Origin: Shewanella denitrificans OS217
Lineage (GTDB): Bacteria; Pseudomonadota; Gammaproteobacteria; Enterobacterales; Shewanellaceae
Direction: 5' to 3'
NCBI RefSeq assembly: GCF_000013765.1
Contig: NC_007954.1
Location: 2,232,001-2,296,000, forward strand
DNA: 64,000 nucleotides
In this document: in pieces, positions 9,718 to 18,616 of the stretch
Numbering within the stretch: the first letter of the stretch is position 1
Layout of the letters: every line of letters begins with the position of its first letter
The notes under the pieces: generated by a model
Seen by the model: only the letters and a program-made list of their open reading frames with translations
Told to the model about the DNA's origin: nothing
Databases searched by the model: none
Translations under genes and position numbers: made by a program

Positions 9718-10129
9718 ATGGGCTTGGTTTTTTTACCTTAACTTGCATTTGGTCCGGAATACGATTTGGAGAAGATTGGCGATAACGACACATGACGCGG
9801 ATGAATTGGTTAGAGACTTAGCCATTCATTTTATCGATGAGTATCGAGAATGTTTTTTTCAAAGGAGCTGGGGGGATGAGTATCAATATGCCATGCTAGC
9901 ATCTGAATTCTGTCCAAACGTAACTTTCTAGTTGAAAATATTGATGGTACATTTTACATATGACATTAATAGCAGGCTAAAAATCCTACTATTAATGTTT
10001 TCTTTTAACGGTTATATCAGCCACCAACATGGCGCGATAATATGACAGTTTAAACTTGTTGTAGATGGTGGCGAAATTCAAAAACTGACCTGTCACCGAA
10101 TGCAATGCTAGGCTGCAATGTGATTACTC
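9718..10129. other. Intergenic region, no convincing gene
   Basis: 412 bp between two convergent genes. A short plus-strand frame runs through to 9931 but starts inside the hydrolase gene, shows no recognisable motif and has no clear ribosome site. No strong terminator hairpin was found. Confidence 0.5.
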
Positions 10130-11017
10130 TTACGCCGTTGCGGGGCCTTCCGCTATAGGTAATTTAGCTGTATTGGTATTATCTACATTACCTTTCCAGC
10201 GGATCAAAATAACTAAGGTGATAATACTGATTAATACCGAAAACATACTTGCTTCTGGACCAAAATCACCACCTGTCATCCACTCTTCCATTCCATGAAA
10301 GACAGGCTTAAACCAACCGGTTTTATCAAATCCACTCACGCCAAAACCTAAAATATTACCTTGTGCCCAATTCCAGCCTAGGTGTAATCCAATGGGTAGA
10401 GCAAGACTACGTGTCTTTAGGTATGCTAAGCCAAGAACCAGTGACCCAATAAATAAATCAAGTGATGCAAACACTTGAGTCGTCCCCTGCATGCCTGGGT
10501 TTCCCCAATGACCTAGTACAAACAGGGAGGCGATCAATAATTGAGCCCCCCAAACACCGATGCCATCTATCAGTCGTTGAAATATGAATCCACGGTGCAG
10601 AATTTCCTCTACTAAAGATCCAACTAAAAACAAATAAAATCCATAGCTTAATACTTGCCAGTTTCTATTTTCATCGAGTTCAAAAGTGACGCCACCAACG
10701 AACCAAATTAATGCTACTGTGGCAAACATCATTCCGAGGCCTGCAAATGTGCCAACGAAAAAATGTTTGAACCAACGTTTATTGACTCCCATACCGACAT
10801 CAGATAAAGATTCTTTGCGTACTTTGATACAAATCCAAGTGACCAATAATAGGAGAAGAAATGATACAGGCTCTAACATTTGCTCTGTAAAGCCTAGCTG
10901 TCCCAGCCCCTGCTTAATGGGTTTATAGATAGGCCGCGTAATTGCAACTAACGCAATAAATATTAAGATCCACCATCCATTTCGTACTTGATTATTATTA
11001 AAGAAAATGTTTTTCAT
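10130..11017 (-). CDS. CPBP-family intramembrane metalloprotease (Abi)
   Basis: A 295-residue polytopic membrane protein with about eight hydrophobic segments. The diagnostic motif EEILHRGFIFQRL (EExxxR, residues about 136-148) is followed by VLGHWGNPG and LHLGWNWAQG, which supply the His ligands of the CPBP/Rce1 (M79) fold. Bacterial members are implicated in processing or immunity for secreted peptides, but most are uncharacterised. No bacteriocin or processing partner is seen nearby. AGG lies a few bases ahead of the ATG. Confidence 0.82.
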   Translation of the reverse strand: MKNIFFNNNQVRNGWWILIFIALVAITRPIYKPIKQGLGQLGFTEQMLEPVSFLLLLLVTWICIKVRKESLSDVGMGVNKRWFKHFFVGTFAGLGMMFATVALIWFVGGVTFELDENRNWQVLSYGFYLFLVGSLVEEILHRGFIFQRLIDGIGVWGAQLLIASLFVLGHWGNPGMQGTTQVFASLDLFIGSLVLGLAYLKTRSLALPIGLHLGWNWAQGNILGFGVSGFDKTGWFKPVFHGMEEWMTGGDFGPEASMFSVLISIITLVILIRWKGNVDNTNTAKLPIAEGPATA

Positions 11018-11583
11018 AATTTTACCTTCTTTGAATATTATTATTTTTTATGTAACAGCGGCTAAAATACTAGTAAATTGAATAACGGCTTTAACCATGC
11101 TATATCTAGACAGACTTTAAAGCAAAAGCTGTTCCATTAAATAAATAACAATTAATATCAGTAGTTTACATTGTAAATGATGATTGTTACTACCCATTTA
11201 TTTTTAATAAGTGACTGTTCCTACTATAAAGTAACTAAATTTGCCAACATGTTACTAACATCTAGAGAGCGATGTTTGTGCTGGCCAGGCGGATAAGTAT
11301 CAATGATTTCTATCAGGGTAATTGACTGGCAAGGTGAAATGTATGCCTCTAACGAGATGAATAAACGAATGGTATTTAATACCAATCGTATTAATTATCT
11401 GGTCATTCAGCGGGAATTCAAAGGGGATTAATCAAGGCAGAGTTTTCCGTTTACTGTGTCATGGGCCATTATGGAGAACGTCTGCTTGGTGTGTGAAAGA
11501 AATAAGCGCGAATGAGAAAGTGCAACTGACAGGCATAAAAAAAGACGCCCTAGGCGTCTTTTTTTATTCATCTTTAAATAAAG
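11018..11583. other. AT-rich intergenic region ahead of tRNA-Ser
   Basis: 566 bp with no credible coding frame. The only clear structure is the terminator at 11537-11565. Confidence 0.5.
11537..11565 (-). terminator. Terminator of tRNA-Ser
   Basis: An A run, GACGCC, a CTA loop, GGCGTC and a T run form a symmetric hairpin. It lies 19 bp beyond the 3' end of the minus-strand tRNA gene and could work in both directions. Confidence 0.85.
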
Positions 11584-11671
11584 TGGCGGTGACGGAGAGA
11601 TTCGAACTCTCGATACGTTGCCGTATACACACTTTCCAGGCGTGCTCCTTCAGCCACTCGGACACGTCACC
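11584..11671 (-). tRNA. tRNA-Ser (anticodon GGA)
   Basis: 88 nt on the minus strand, beginning GGTGACGTGTCCGAGTGGCT and ending with encoded CCA. The acceptor stem GGTGACG pairs with CGTCACC. The anticodon loop reads CTGGAAA, giving GGA, which reads UCC/UCU serine codons. A long variable arm (class II) and a TTCGAAT T-loop are present. It is immediately followed by a strong terminator. Confidence 0.96.
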
Positions 11672-11782
11672 TTAATTCTGTGTTCAAACGGGAATATCGC
11701 CCTAACCAAATACCCTGCTGAACGGCGGCTACTTTACGCAAATCACCTAGGAGGGTCAAGCTAAAAAAACCTATTTTCAAGC

Positions 11783-11805
11783 GTTTGCACAAATGCTGTG
11801 CAAAC
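11783..11805. terminator. Hairpin downstream of the MarC-family gene
   Basis: GTTTGCACA and TGTGCAAAC form a perfect 9-bp stem with a 5-nt loop, 32 bp past the stop of the MarC-like gene. The T tract on the minus strand is delayed, so termination is possible but uncertain. Confidence 0.4.
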
Positions 11806-11836
11806 CTCGAGATAAATTGGTCAAAGGGCATCACTA

Positions 11837-12475
11837 TTACCCTAATAAGGTTGGAAACAGCCCTTTCACACCGGCGGCAATCACTTCTATCCCCATGGAT
11901 AGCATGAGTAGACCCATCAAACGTGTGATAACGTTAATCCCAGTTTTACCTAAGTATTTAAAAATTGCCGGCGCCATTCTAAATAATCCAAAACTGACTA
12001 GGCCTAATAATACGATAGTGACAAACATACCGACAAAGTTAGCAAAACTGTTATGACCTGCGGCGAAGACGATCACAGAGCTAATGGCGCCAGGCCCCGC
12101 CATTAACGGCAATGCGAGAGGCACTACAGCAACGGATTCCATCGCCGATGACTCCCTGTCCTCTTCTTGGTTGCGCTTGACTTCACTGAGCTTGCCTTGA
12201 AGCATGGACATGGCAATGATAGCGATAAGGGTGCCGCCTGCGATACGAAACGCAGACAGTGAGATGCTGAATAAATTCAGAATGTGCTGACCCGCAAGCA
12301 TGGTCACTAATAAGATCACCACCACGGCAAAGTTTGCGACTTTACCAGTATGATTGCGCTCGACTTCAGTTTGATGGCTGGTTAGGCTGACAAACACAGG
12401 TAATAGCCCTATTGGATTAATGATCGCCAATAAGCCTAAGAAAAACTTCACGTAAATCATTATGTCCAATGACAA
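11837..12475 (-). CDS. MarC/YchE-family integral membrane protein
   Basis: A 212-residue protein with six predicted membrane segments. The sequence FFLGLLAIINPIGLLPVFVSLT near the N-terminus, SAFRIAGGTLIAIIAMSML, VVPLALPLMAGPGAISSVIV and the C-terminal TGINVITRLMGLLMLSMGIE match E. coli YchE nearly block for block. The family (UPF0056) was named for the mar locus but its transport role is unproven. Single gene. Confidence 0.9.
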   Translation of the reverse strand: MSLDIMIYVKFFLGLLAIINPIGLLPVFVSLTSHQTEVERNHTGKVANFAVVVILLVTMLAGQHILNLFSISLSAFRIAGGTLIAIIAMSMLQGKLSEVKRNQEEDRESSAMESVAVVPLALPLMAGPGAISSVIVFAAGHNSFANFVGMFVTIVLLGLVSFGLFRMAPAIFKYLGKTGINVITRLMGLLMLSMGIEVIAAGVKGLFPTLLG

Positions 12476-12945
12476 ACCCTCTTTAAATAATCAGCACTCA
12501 TGTATTCGGCACTGTTGTGATAGGCAATGTTGTAATAGGTACAGCACCTTGTTTCTAGGAGCGCTACTTTAACTTAAGTACGTCACTGACAAAAATGAGT
12601 TTTTTTCATTTTTTAACCAGTATCAGATAAGAAAAACTTATCAGTAAAGCAGGTTTTTCATCGCTACTAGGGCGGCTAAATATAGGTGATGGCATTTTAG
12701 CCTGCCGAAAACTAATGCGTAATGACCAGCGGTAAAGCCCTGCCTTAAGTAATAAAAAGTCATCACTTAATAAAAAGCTCAGTAAAGCGCTTCGCGACTA
12801 TTCTTTCGAAACAAACCGCACAACTATAGCAGTGAAAACCCAAGTCAGGCTTATTTCCCATGCTTACCAAGCGAATTATTCACATGGAAAAAAATGGAGA
12901 CCTAAGGTCTCCATTTTTTGCTTTATTTAGCTAAAATTCAGCTGG
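12476..12945. other. Intergenic region, no gene seen
   Basis: 470 bp between the MarC-like gene and the S9 peptidase terminator. No coding frame or RNA gene was recognised. Confidence 0.5.
12888..12918. terminator. Bidirectional terminator behind the S9 peptidase gene
   Basis: An A run, TGGAGACC, a TAA loop, GGTCTCCA and a T run form a strong symmetric hairpin. It lies 28 bp beyond the peptidase stop. Confidence 0.85.
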
Positions 12946-14997
12946 TTACTTAGCAGTCCAGCGGTCCATCCAGCCTAGTACATTGTTATACCATTGCTGC
13001 AGGTTATCTTGATTTAAAATCCAGTGATTCTCATCCGGAAACATCAATAACTCTGAAGGAATACCTTTACGTTGCATATAACTGAACGCGGCTAAGCCTT
13101 GGCCATAAGGGACACGGAAGTCTTTCTCGCCATGAATGATCAGCATAGGTGTTTTCCAGTTTTCAACATAGTTCACCGGATTAAACTTCTCGTACAATGC
13201 CTTGTTATCTGAGTAAGGTCCACCGAAATCATATTCAGGGAACCATAACTCTTCAGTCACATGGTACATGGAACGCATATCAAACAGACCAGCATGGTTT
13301 ACTAGGCACTTAAAGCCTGTATTCCAATGGCCTTGGATCCAGTTCATCATGTAGCCGCCATAAGAGCCACCTAAGGCACAAGCATTGGTTGCATCAAGCC
13401 AAGGTTGTTGCTCAGCCACAGCCGCTAAGCCTTTTTGTAAATCTTCTAATGGCTTACCGCCCCAATCTTTAGAAATGGAGTCAGTGAATGCTTGCCCATA
13501 ACCGGTAGAACCGTGAAAATCCACCATCACTACGCCATAGCCCGCACCCGCCCATAGCTGTGCGTTCCAGCGACCGCTAAAGCTGTTACCAAATGATCCT
13601 TGCGGGCCACCATGAACTAAGTAAGCAATGGGGTATTGTTTACCTTCTTCGAAGTTCGTGGGTTTAATCCAATAACCGTGTACAGTCTCGTCGTTCCAAC
13701 CCTTAAAGTTGAATTGCTGGTATTCACCAAACTTGATGTTAGCCAGCTTGTCTTTGTTCACTTCGGTGAGCCGAGTTAAGTGCTCACCTTCTAAGTTGAT
13801 TTTGTATAAATCGCCAGGCTCTGTCAGGCTAGTGTTATCGAAAATAATGCCTTTGCTTGTCACCGCAACTAGGTGGCTACTGCCCTGGTTGTAGATAGGA
13901 CGCACATCACCAAATTGAGTGTTAACTTCAAATATGGAGACTTGGCCTACATCTTGAGCCGTGACGTATAAGGTACGACCATCACTGCTGAAGTTAATCG
14001 AACTCGGACTTCTGTCCCATAAAGGCGCCACTTCTCGTTCATCACCAGTGGCATTGTCACGAAGCATGATTTTATAGCGGTCTGCTTCAAAACCCGGTTT
14101 GCTCATCGCAAGATAGGCTAAATAACGGCCATCGGCAGAGAAGACAGGTTGTGCATCCCAAGCAGCGTTACTTGGGGTTAGATTCGTTGTTTCACCGCCC
14201 TTCACACTCACTTGCCATAAATCATAATTGGTGGTCCAAGCTTGATCTGTACTTGGCGCTTTAGCGCTATAGACAATGTGCTGTCCATCAGGGGTGAAGG
14301 TCACTTCTTCCATGCCAGAGAATGGCTTAGGCGGCGTTTCTGTGTCCCTGCCTTGGGTTACATTTATGGCTGTGGTGATCTTATTGCCGTTTAATGGCGC
14401 CACAAATAAATGATTACGAGCGTGATCTTCCCAAGTATCCCAATGGCGTACCATTAACTGCTTGTATTCACGGCCGGTAGTTTTTTTATCTTTCTCGGCT
14501 TGAAACTTATCTTTAGAGCATTGAAGGTCTTTACACTCAGGGAAAACCCGCAGGGTCATCACCACTTGCTTGCCATCTTGTGACAACTTGTAGCCGTTGA
14601 CGTCTAAAGGTAAATCTGTGACTTGGATGGCTTCGCCGCCGTTAAGGGCTAACTTATATATTTGGCTTGAACCTGAACGGCTCGCCATGAAATAGATAGA
14701 CTTTCCATCGGGGGCAAAGGTCACATCAGACTCAGTGCCAGCAGCGCTGGTTAGCTGCATAGGCTTAGCATTTTTATCGCTTAAATCCAGCAAATAAAGA
14801 TCAGAGCTTGCTTCGTTGTTGGCATCTTTAATTTTAACGCCGTAAACCAGCTTAGTGCCATCATTAGACACAGCAGCAGAATGAAGTTTATTAAGGTTAA
14901 CCAATTGCTGAACATTGAACGCCGTCGGCGCGGCTGCCTGAACTGAACTGCACAATCCTGCAGTCATCAAGGCAAGTAAAAGAGAGGTTTTTTTCAT
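12946..14997 (-). CDS. S9 family peptidase (prolyl oligopeptidase / acylaminoacyl-peptidase type)
   Basis: I place the start at 14997 (MKKTSLLLALMTAGLCSSVQA), giving a clean Sec signal peptide cleaved near residue 22; a frame-open ATG at 15117 would put 40 extra residues ahead of it. The mature periplasmic protein has a WD40/TolB-like propeller (about 40-430), then an alpha/beta hydrolase domain. The catalytic triad is Ser in GGSYGGYMMNW (about 545), Asp in IHGEKDFRVPYGQ (about 627) and His in DENHWIL (about 654). Such enzymes remove dipeptides or acylated residues from oligopeptides. Single gene with its own terminator. Confidence 0.9.
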   Translation of the reverse strand: MKKTSLLLALMTAGLCSSVQAAAPTAFNVQQLVNLNKLHSAAVSNDGTKLVYGVKIKDANNEASSDLYLLDLSDKNAKPMQLTSAAGTESDVTFAPDGKSIYFMASRSGSSQIYKLALNGGEAIQVTDLPLDVNGYKLSQDGKQVVMTLRVFPECKDLQCSKDKFQAEKDKKTTGREYKQLMVRHWDTWEDHARNHLFVAPLNGNKITTAINVTQGRDTETPPKPFSGMEEVTFTPDGQHIVYSAKAPSTDQAWTTNYDLWQVSVKGGETTNLTPSNAAWDAQPVFSADGRYLAYLAMSKPGFEADRYKIMLRDNATGDEREVAPLWDRSPSSINFSSDGRTLYVTAQDVGQVSIFEVNTQFGDVRPIYNQGSSHLVAVTSKGIIFDNTSLTEPGDLYKINLEGEHLTRLTEVNKDKLANIKFGEYQQFNFKGWNDETVHGYWIKPTNFEEGKQYPIAYLVHGGPQGSFGNSFSGRWNAQLWAGAGYGVVMVDFHGSTGYGQAFTDSISKDWGGKPLEDLQKGLAAVAEQQPWLDATNACALGGSYGGYMMNWIQGHWNTGFKCLVNHAGLFDMRSMYHVTEELWFPEYDFGGPYSDNKALYEKFNPVNYVENWKTPMLIIHGEKDFRVPYGQGLAAFSYMQRKGIPSELLMFPDENHWILNQDNLQQWYNNVLGWMDRWTAK

Positions 14998-15174
14998 TGT
15001 TATCGATTCTCTGTTATAAAAATGAGCGCAAGCAATAAAGACTGCACTCGAAATAATAAAAAACTGTAAGCAGACTAGCCAAAACAAAACGCTCAAGCAA
15101 CCCTCTACTTGTATCAAGTTATGATAGAGGGCGACTCGAGCGCAGTGTATTACATCCAGTAACTTAACTTGCTG

Positions 15175-16737
15175 TTAGCTGTTAGCTATTAGCTTTACTG
15201 TTTTACTGTTAGCGATATTCACTTTCCATACCGCAGGGCCGGTTTCATGAGCATTTACGCCATTTGAATCCACAGCCACAGTCACAGGCATGTCTTGTAC
15301 ATCAAACTCATAGATAGCTTCCATGCCCAGATCGGCAAAGGCCACCACGCGAGATTTTTTAATGGCTTTAGACACTAGGTACGCCGCGCCGCCTACGGCC
15401 ATCAAATAGACTGCTTTATGTTTTTTGATGGATTCAACAGTTTGTGGGCCGCGCTCAGACTTACCTATCATGCCCATCAAGCCCGTTTTTTCCAGCATCA
15501 TGTCGGTAAATTTATCCATACGGGTGGCGGTTGTTGGACCTGCTGGGCCAACCACTTCGTCACGCACTGGATCAACAGGGCCAACATAGTAGATAAACTT
15601 GCCTTTAAAATCGACGCCTTCGGGCAAACCTTCGCCAGACTCAAGTAAGCTTTGAATGCGCTTGTGAGCCGCATCACGGCCGGTAAGCATTTTGCCATTG
15701 AGCAGTAAGGTATCACCACTCTTCCAAGTTTCGATTTCAGCTTGGGTGATGTTATCGAGGTTAACTCTGTGAGTATTCTCGCCCGCTTCACGGGTGATTT
15801 CAGGCCAATCTGACAAGGATGGCGGCGCAAGGTCGGCAGGCCCAGTGCCATCTAGATGAAAATGCACATGACGGGTCGCTGCGCAATTTGGGATCATCAC
15901 CACAGGTTTTGAGGCAGCATGAGTTGGCACAGATTTGATTTTAACGTCAAGTACTGTCGTCAATCCGCCAAGTCCTTGAGCGCCTATGCCTAAGTTGTTA
16001 GCCCGTTCAAAAATATCTAAACGCAGCTTTTCTTCTGTTGTCACAGCGCCGCGAGCCTTAAGCTCATGGATATCTATGCTTTCCATCAATGACTCTTTTG
16101 CAAGTACGGCTGCTTTCTCGGCTGTGCCGCCAATACCTATGCCTAACATGCCAGGTGGACACCAACCTGCGCCCATGGTTGGCAAGGTTTTTTCAACCCA
16201 AGCGGCGATATCATCGGATGGGTTTAGCATGGCCATCTTAGACTTGTTTTCAGAGCCGCCACCTTTAGCTGCTATTTGCACTTCCACATGATTGCCGGGC
16301 ACCATATCGATATGCACCACAGACGGTGTGTTATCTCGGGTGTTCTTGCGCGTGCCTGCAGGATCGGCAACGATTGACGCTCGTAGTGGATTATCTGGGT
16401 TTAAATAAGCTCGGCGAACGCCTTCATCAACCATTTCTTGAATGGTCATGTCGGTTTTATCCCACTGAACTGCCATACCCACTTTAACGAAGGTGGTCAC
16501 AATACCTGTGTCTTGGCAAAGAGGACGTTTGCCTTCTGCTGACATGCGGGAATTTATCAAGATTTGTGCGATAGCATCTTTCGCCGCTGCGCTCTCTTCA
16601 CGTTCAAAGGCCAAGTTCATTGCATCAACGAAATCTTTTGGGTGATAGTAAGAGATATATTGCAAGGCATCTTCTATGCTTTCGATGAAATCCGCTTGTT
16701 TGATCACAACCGAAGAAGAATGAGTTAAATCTGACAT
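15175..16737 (-). CDS. Fumarate hydratase, class I (Fe-S)
   Basis: A 520-residue oxygen-sensitive fumarase that interconverts fumarate and malate in the TCA cycle. It is the single-chain class I type: alpha region to about 300, beta region from about 330 (GKFIYYVGPVDPVRDEVVGPAGPTTATRMD). Three cysteines suited to the 4Fe-4S cluster are Cys74 (RPLCQDTG), Cys193 (AGWCPPGM) and Cys285 (MIPNCAATRH). The last residues are encoded by a short GTTAGCT-like repeat stretch. Symbols fumA and fumB are both in use for this type, so none is assigned. Confidence 0.93.
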   Translation of the reverse strand: MSDLTHSSSVVIKQADFIESIEDALQYISYYHPKDFVDAMNLAFEREESAAAKDAIAQILINSRMSAEGKRPLCQDTGIVTTFVKVGMAVQWDKTDMTIQEMVDEGVRRAYLNPDNPLRASIVADPAGTRKNTRDNTPSVVHIDMVPGNHVEVQIAAKGGGSENKSKMAMLNPSDDIAAWVEKTLPTMGAGWCPPGMLGIGIGGTAEKAAVLAKESLMESIDIHELKARGAVTTEEKLRLDIFERANNLGIGAQGLGGLTTVLDVKIKSVPTHAASKPVVMIPNCAATRHVHFHLDGTGPADLAPPSLSDWPEITREAGENTHRVNLDNITQAEIETWKSGDTLLLNGKMLTGRDAAHKRIQSLLESGEGLPEGVDFKGKFIYYVGPVDPVRDEVVGPAGPTTATRMDKFTDMMLEKTGLMGMIGKSERGPQTVESIKKHKAVYLMAVGGAAYLVSKAIKKSRVVAFADLGMEAIYEFDVQDMPVTVAVDSNGVNAHETGPAVWKVNIANSKTVKLIANS

Positions 16738-16891
16738 AATGGGGCGCTCCAGCAGCCATAGTGGCCGAACAGTTTATTATTCTTATAGAGTAGTTTAATA
16801 AAATTGGTATTAATCCTTTCAAGTTCATTATGATACTCTTTCCGCTCTTTTGGGGCTACATCACATTTTTAGATAGGGTAAATTCAGGCAA

Positions 16892-18421
16892 ATGCGGGGC
16901 AATATTCAGTTAGCGGTAAAGAAATTAAACTGGCAGATCACCACACACGCCTTGTTTAGCCATGTCTCACACCAACCATGGGCTATTCTGCTCGACTCGG
17001 GTGTTTCATCACAAGCTGAACCTAAAAGCACTGGCTTACCTCTTGCCGATACACAAGCAGGCAGTAATCACTTAGATGCCAAGTTCGACATAATAGTGTT
17101 TGACCCCATAGCAACCTTAGTGACCCAAGGCACACAATCCCATTTTTGCGTACTTGACAAGCGTATTAAGCAAGCATTCAACAATGAGACAAACGAAAGT
17201 AACCCTCTTAGCTTTCTTAATAGCCTTAACGAGAGACTCTATCCACATCGCTTCGATTCAACCCTGCCCTTCAGTGGCGGCGCCGTTGGCAGTTTTAGCT
17301 ATGATTTAGGCCGTCAGCTGGAAACTTTACCCGACATTGCCATGAATGATATTCACTTAAGTGAAATTAATATCGGATTTTATGACTTTTGTTTGATTTA
17401 TTCCCACCAAGAAAAGTCTTGGTATGCCACGCATTATTTAGGTTCTGCAGCGTTAGATGCAGCAATTGAAAATATTCATCTAAAAATAACGAAAACCACT
17501 AGTCAGCCAGGTTCGTTACATGGCGCGTTACAAGACGCATTGCTTAGTAATGCTCCTCTGCCATTCAAACTCACCTCTGATTGGCAGTGTCAGCTCAGTC
17601 AAGCGCAATATAATCAAAAGTTCAATCGGGTGCAGCAGTATCTACTCAGCGGTGATTGCTATCAGATAAACCTGACTCAGCGTTTTAGTGCCGGCTATCA
17701 GGGTGATGAATGGCAGGCCTATCAAGCATTATCAAAGGCTAATTGCGCGCCTTTCTCAGCCTTTATCCGCCTAGAAAATCACAGCCTACTGTCCATTTCA
17801 CCTGAGCGTTTTATTAAGCTTGAAGGCAACAGCATAAGCACCAAACCCATTAAGGGCACACTGCCAAGAGGGAAAACCTTAGAAGAAGACAAGCTAAATG
17901 CGTTTCGGCTGCAAGCCTCTGAAAAAGACAGAGCTGAGAACGTCATGATAGTGGATTTGCTTAGAAACGACATTGGCAAGGTCGCAAAAGCTGGGTCTGT
18001 GGCTGTGCCATCACTCTTTGCCATAGAAAGCTTCCCGGCCGTGCATCATTTAGTCAGTACAGTCACAGCGACACTCAAACCCAATTACACAGCGACAGAT
18101 CTCTTGCAAGCCGCCTTCCCTGGTGGGTCTATTACAGGGGCGCCTAAAATTCGCGCAATGGAAATTATCGAAGAGCTTGAGCCCTCAAGACGCAGCCTTT
18201 ATTGCGGCAGTATTGGTTACATCAGTCAAGATGGCAAGATGGACACCAGCATCACAATACGCACTTTAGTGGCTGAGAGAGTCGATAACACTGGTAGGGA
18301 TAACCCTCAAATCTATTGCTGGGCGGGAGGCGGTATCGTCGCCGATTCCAACGTCGAAGCGGAATACCAAGAAAGTTTCGATAAGGTGAGTAAAATATTA
18401 CCCATTTTAAGTAGTCTGTAA
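16892..18421 (+). CDS. pabB: Aminodeoxychorismate synthase component I
   Basis: A 509-residue cytoplasmic enzyme that converts chorismate and ammonia (from PabA) to 4-amino-4-deoxychorismate for folate synthesis. The N-terminal TrpE-like region includes FSGGAVGSFSYDLGR. The chorismate-binding domain has CYQINLTQRF, SPERFIKLEGNSISTKPIKGTLPRG, DRAENVMIVDLLRNDIGKV and FPGGSITGAPKIRAMEIIEELE. The PIKGT lysine (about residue 319) distinguishes PabB from anthranilate synthase, which has Ala at that position. No fused lyase domain is seen. Divergent from fumarase. Confidence 0.93.
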   Translation: MRGNIQLAVKKLNWQITTHALFSHVSHQPWAILLDSGVSSQAEPKSTGLPLADTQAGSNHLDAKFDIIVFDPIATLVTQGTQSHFCVLDKRIKQAFNNETNESNPLSFLNSLNERLYPHRFDSTLPFSGGAVGSFSYDLGRQLETLPDIAMNDIHLSEINIGFYDFCLIYSHQEKSWYATHYLGSAALDAAIENIHLKITKTTSQPGSLHGALQDALLSNAPLPFKLTSDWQCQLSQAQYNQKFNRVQQYLLSGDCYQINLTQRFSAGYQGDEWQAYQALSKANCAPFSAFIRLENHSLLSISPERFIKLEGNSISTKPIKGTLPRGKTLEEDKLNAFRLQASEKDRAENVMIVDLLRNDIGKVAKAGSVAVPSLFAIESFPAVHHLVSTVTATLKPNYTATDLLQAAFPGGSITGAPKIRAMEIIEELEPSRRSLYCGSIGYISQDGKMDTSITIRTLVAERVDNTGRDNPQIYCWAGGGIVADSNVEAEYQESFDKVSKILPILSSL

Positions 18422-18523
18422 TTCTCATCTGCCATCGAAATACCTAACATGAGATATTGCGTATCAAAAGTGTTATATTCTTCGAGCCTGCAATACAACA
18501 AGCTTACAAATAAATGGATAAAA

Positions 18524-18554
18524 CAATGCCAGTCAATTTAACTGACTGGCATTG
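18524..18554 (-). terminator. Terminator downstream of ice-binding lipoprotein 1
   Basis: CAATGCCAGTCA and TGACTGGCATTG form a 12-bp stem with a 7-nt loop. On the minus strand it is followed by TTTTATCC. It lies 62 bp past the ice-binding gene stop, and also sits downstream of pabB on the plus strand. Confidence 0.75.
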
Positions 18555-18616
18555 TACTGAGACGTTTTTGAGTACGCTTACACTCTATTTGTAACAACAG
18601 GTGTCGTCATCACGTT

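Noticed and set aside
9635..9931. 98-codon plus-strand frame after the SGNH hydrolase
   Set aside because: It begins inside the hydrolase gene in another frame, shows no motif and has no convincing ribosome site.
11338..11353. Single half-site TGTATGCCTC resembling the ice-binding operator
   Set aside because: The second half is absent and no promoter is associated, so it is likely chance.
15101..15131. Nested hairpin between fumarase and the S9 peptidase genes
   Set aside because: CCCTCTA/TAGAGGG with an inner stem is clear, but it has no T tract and no evidence of function beyond possible 3'-end stabilisation.
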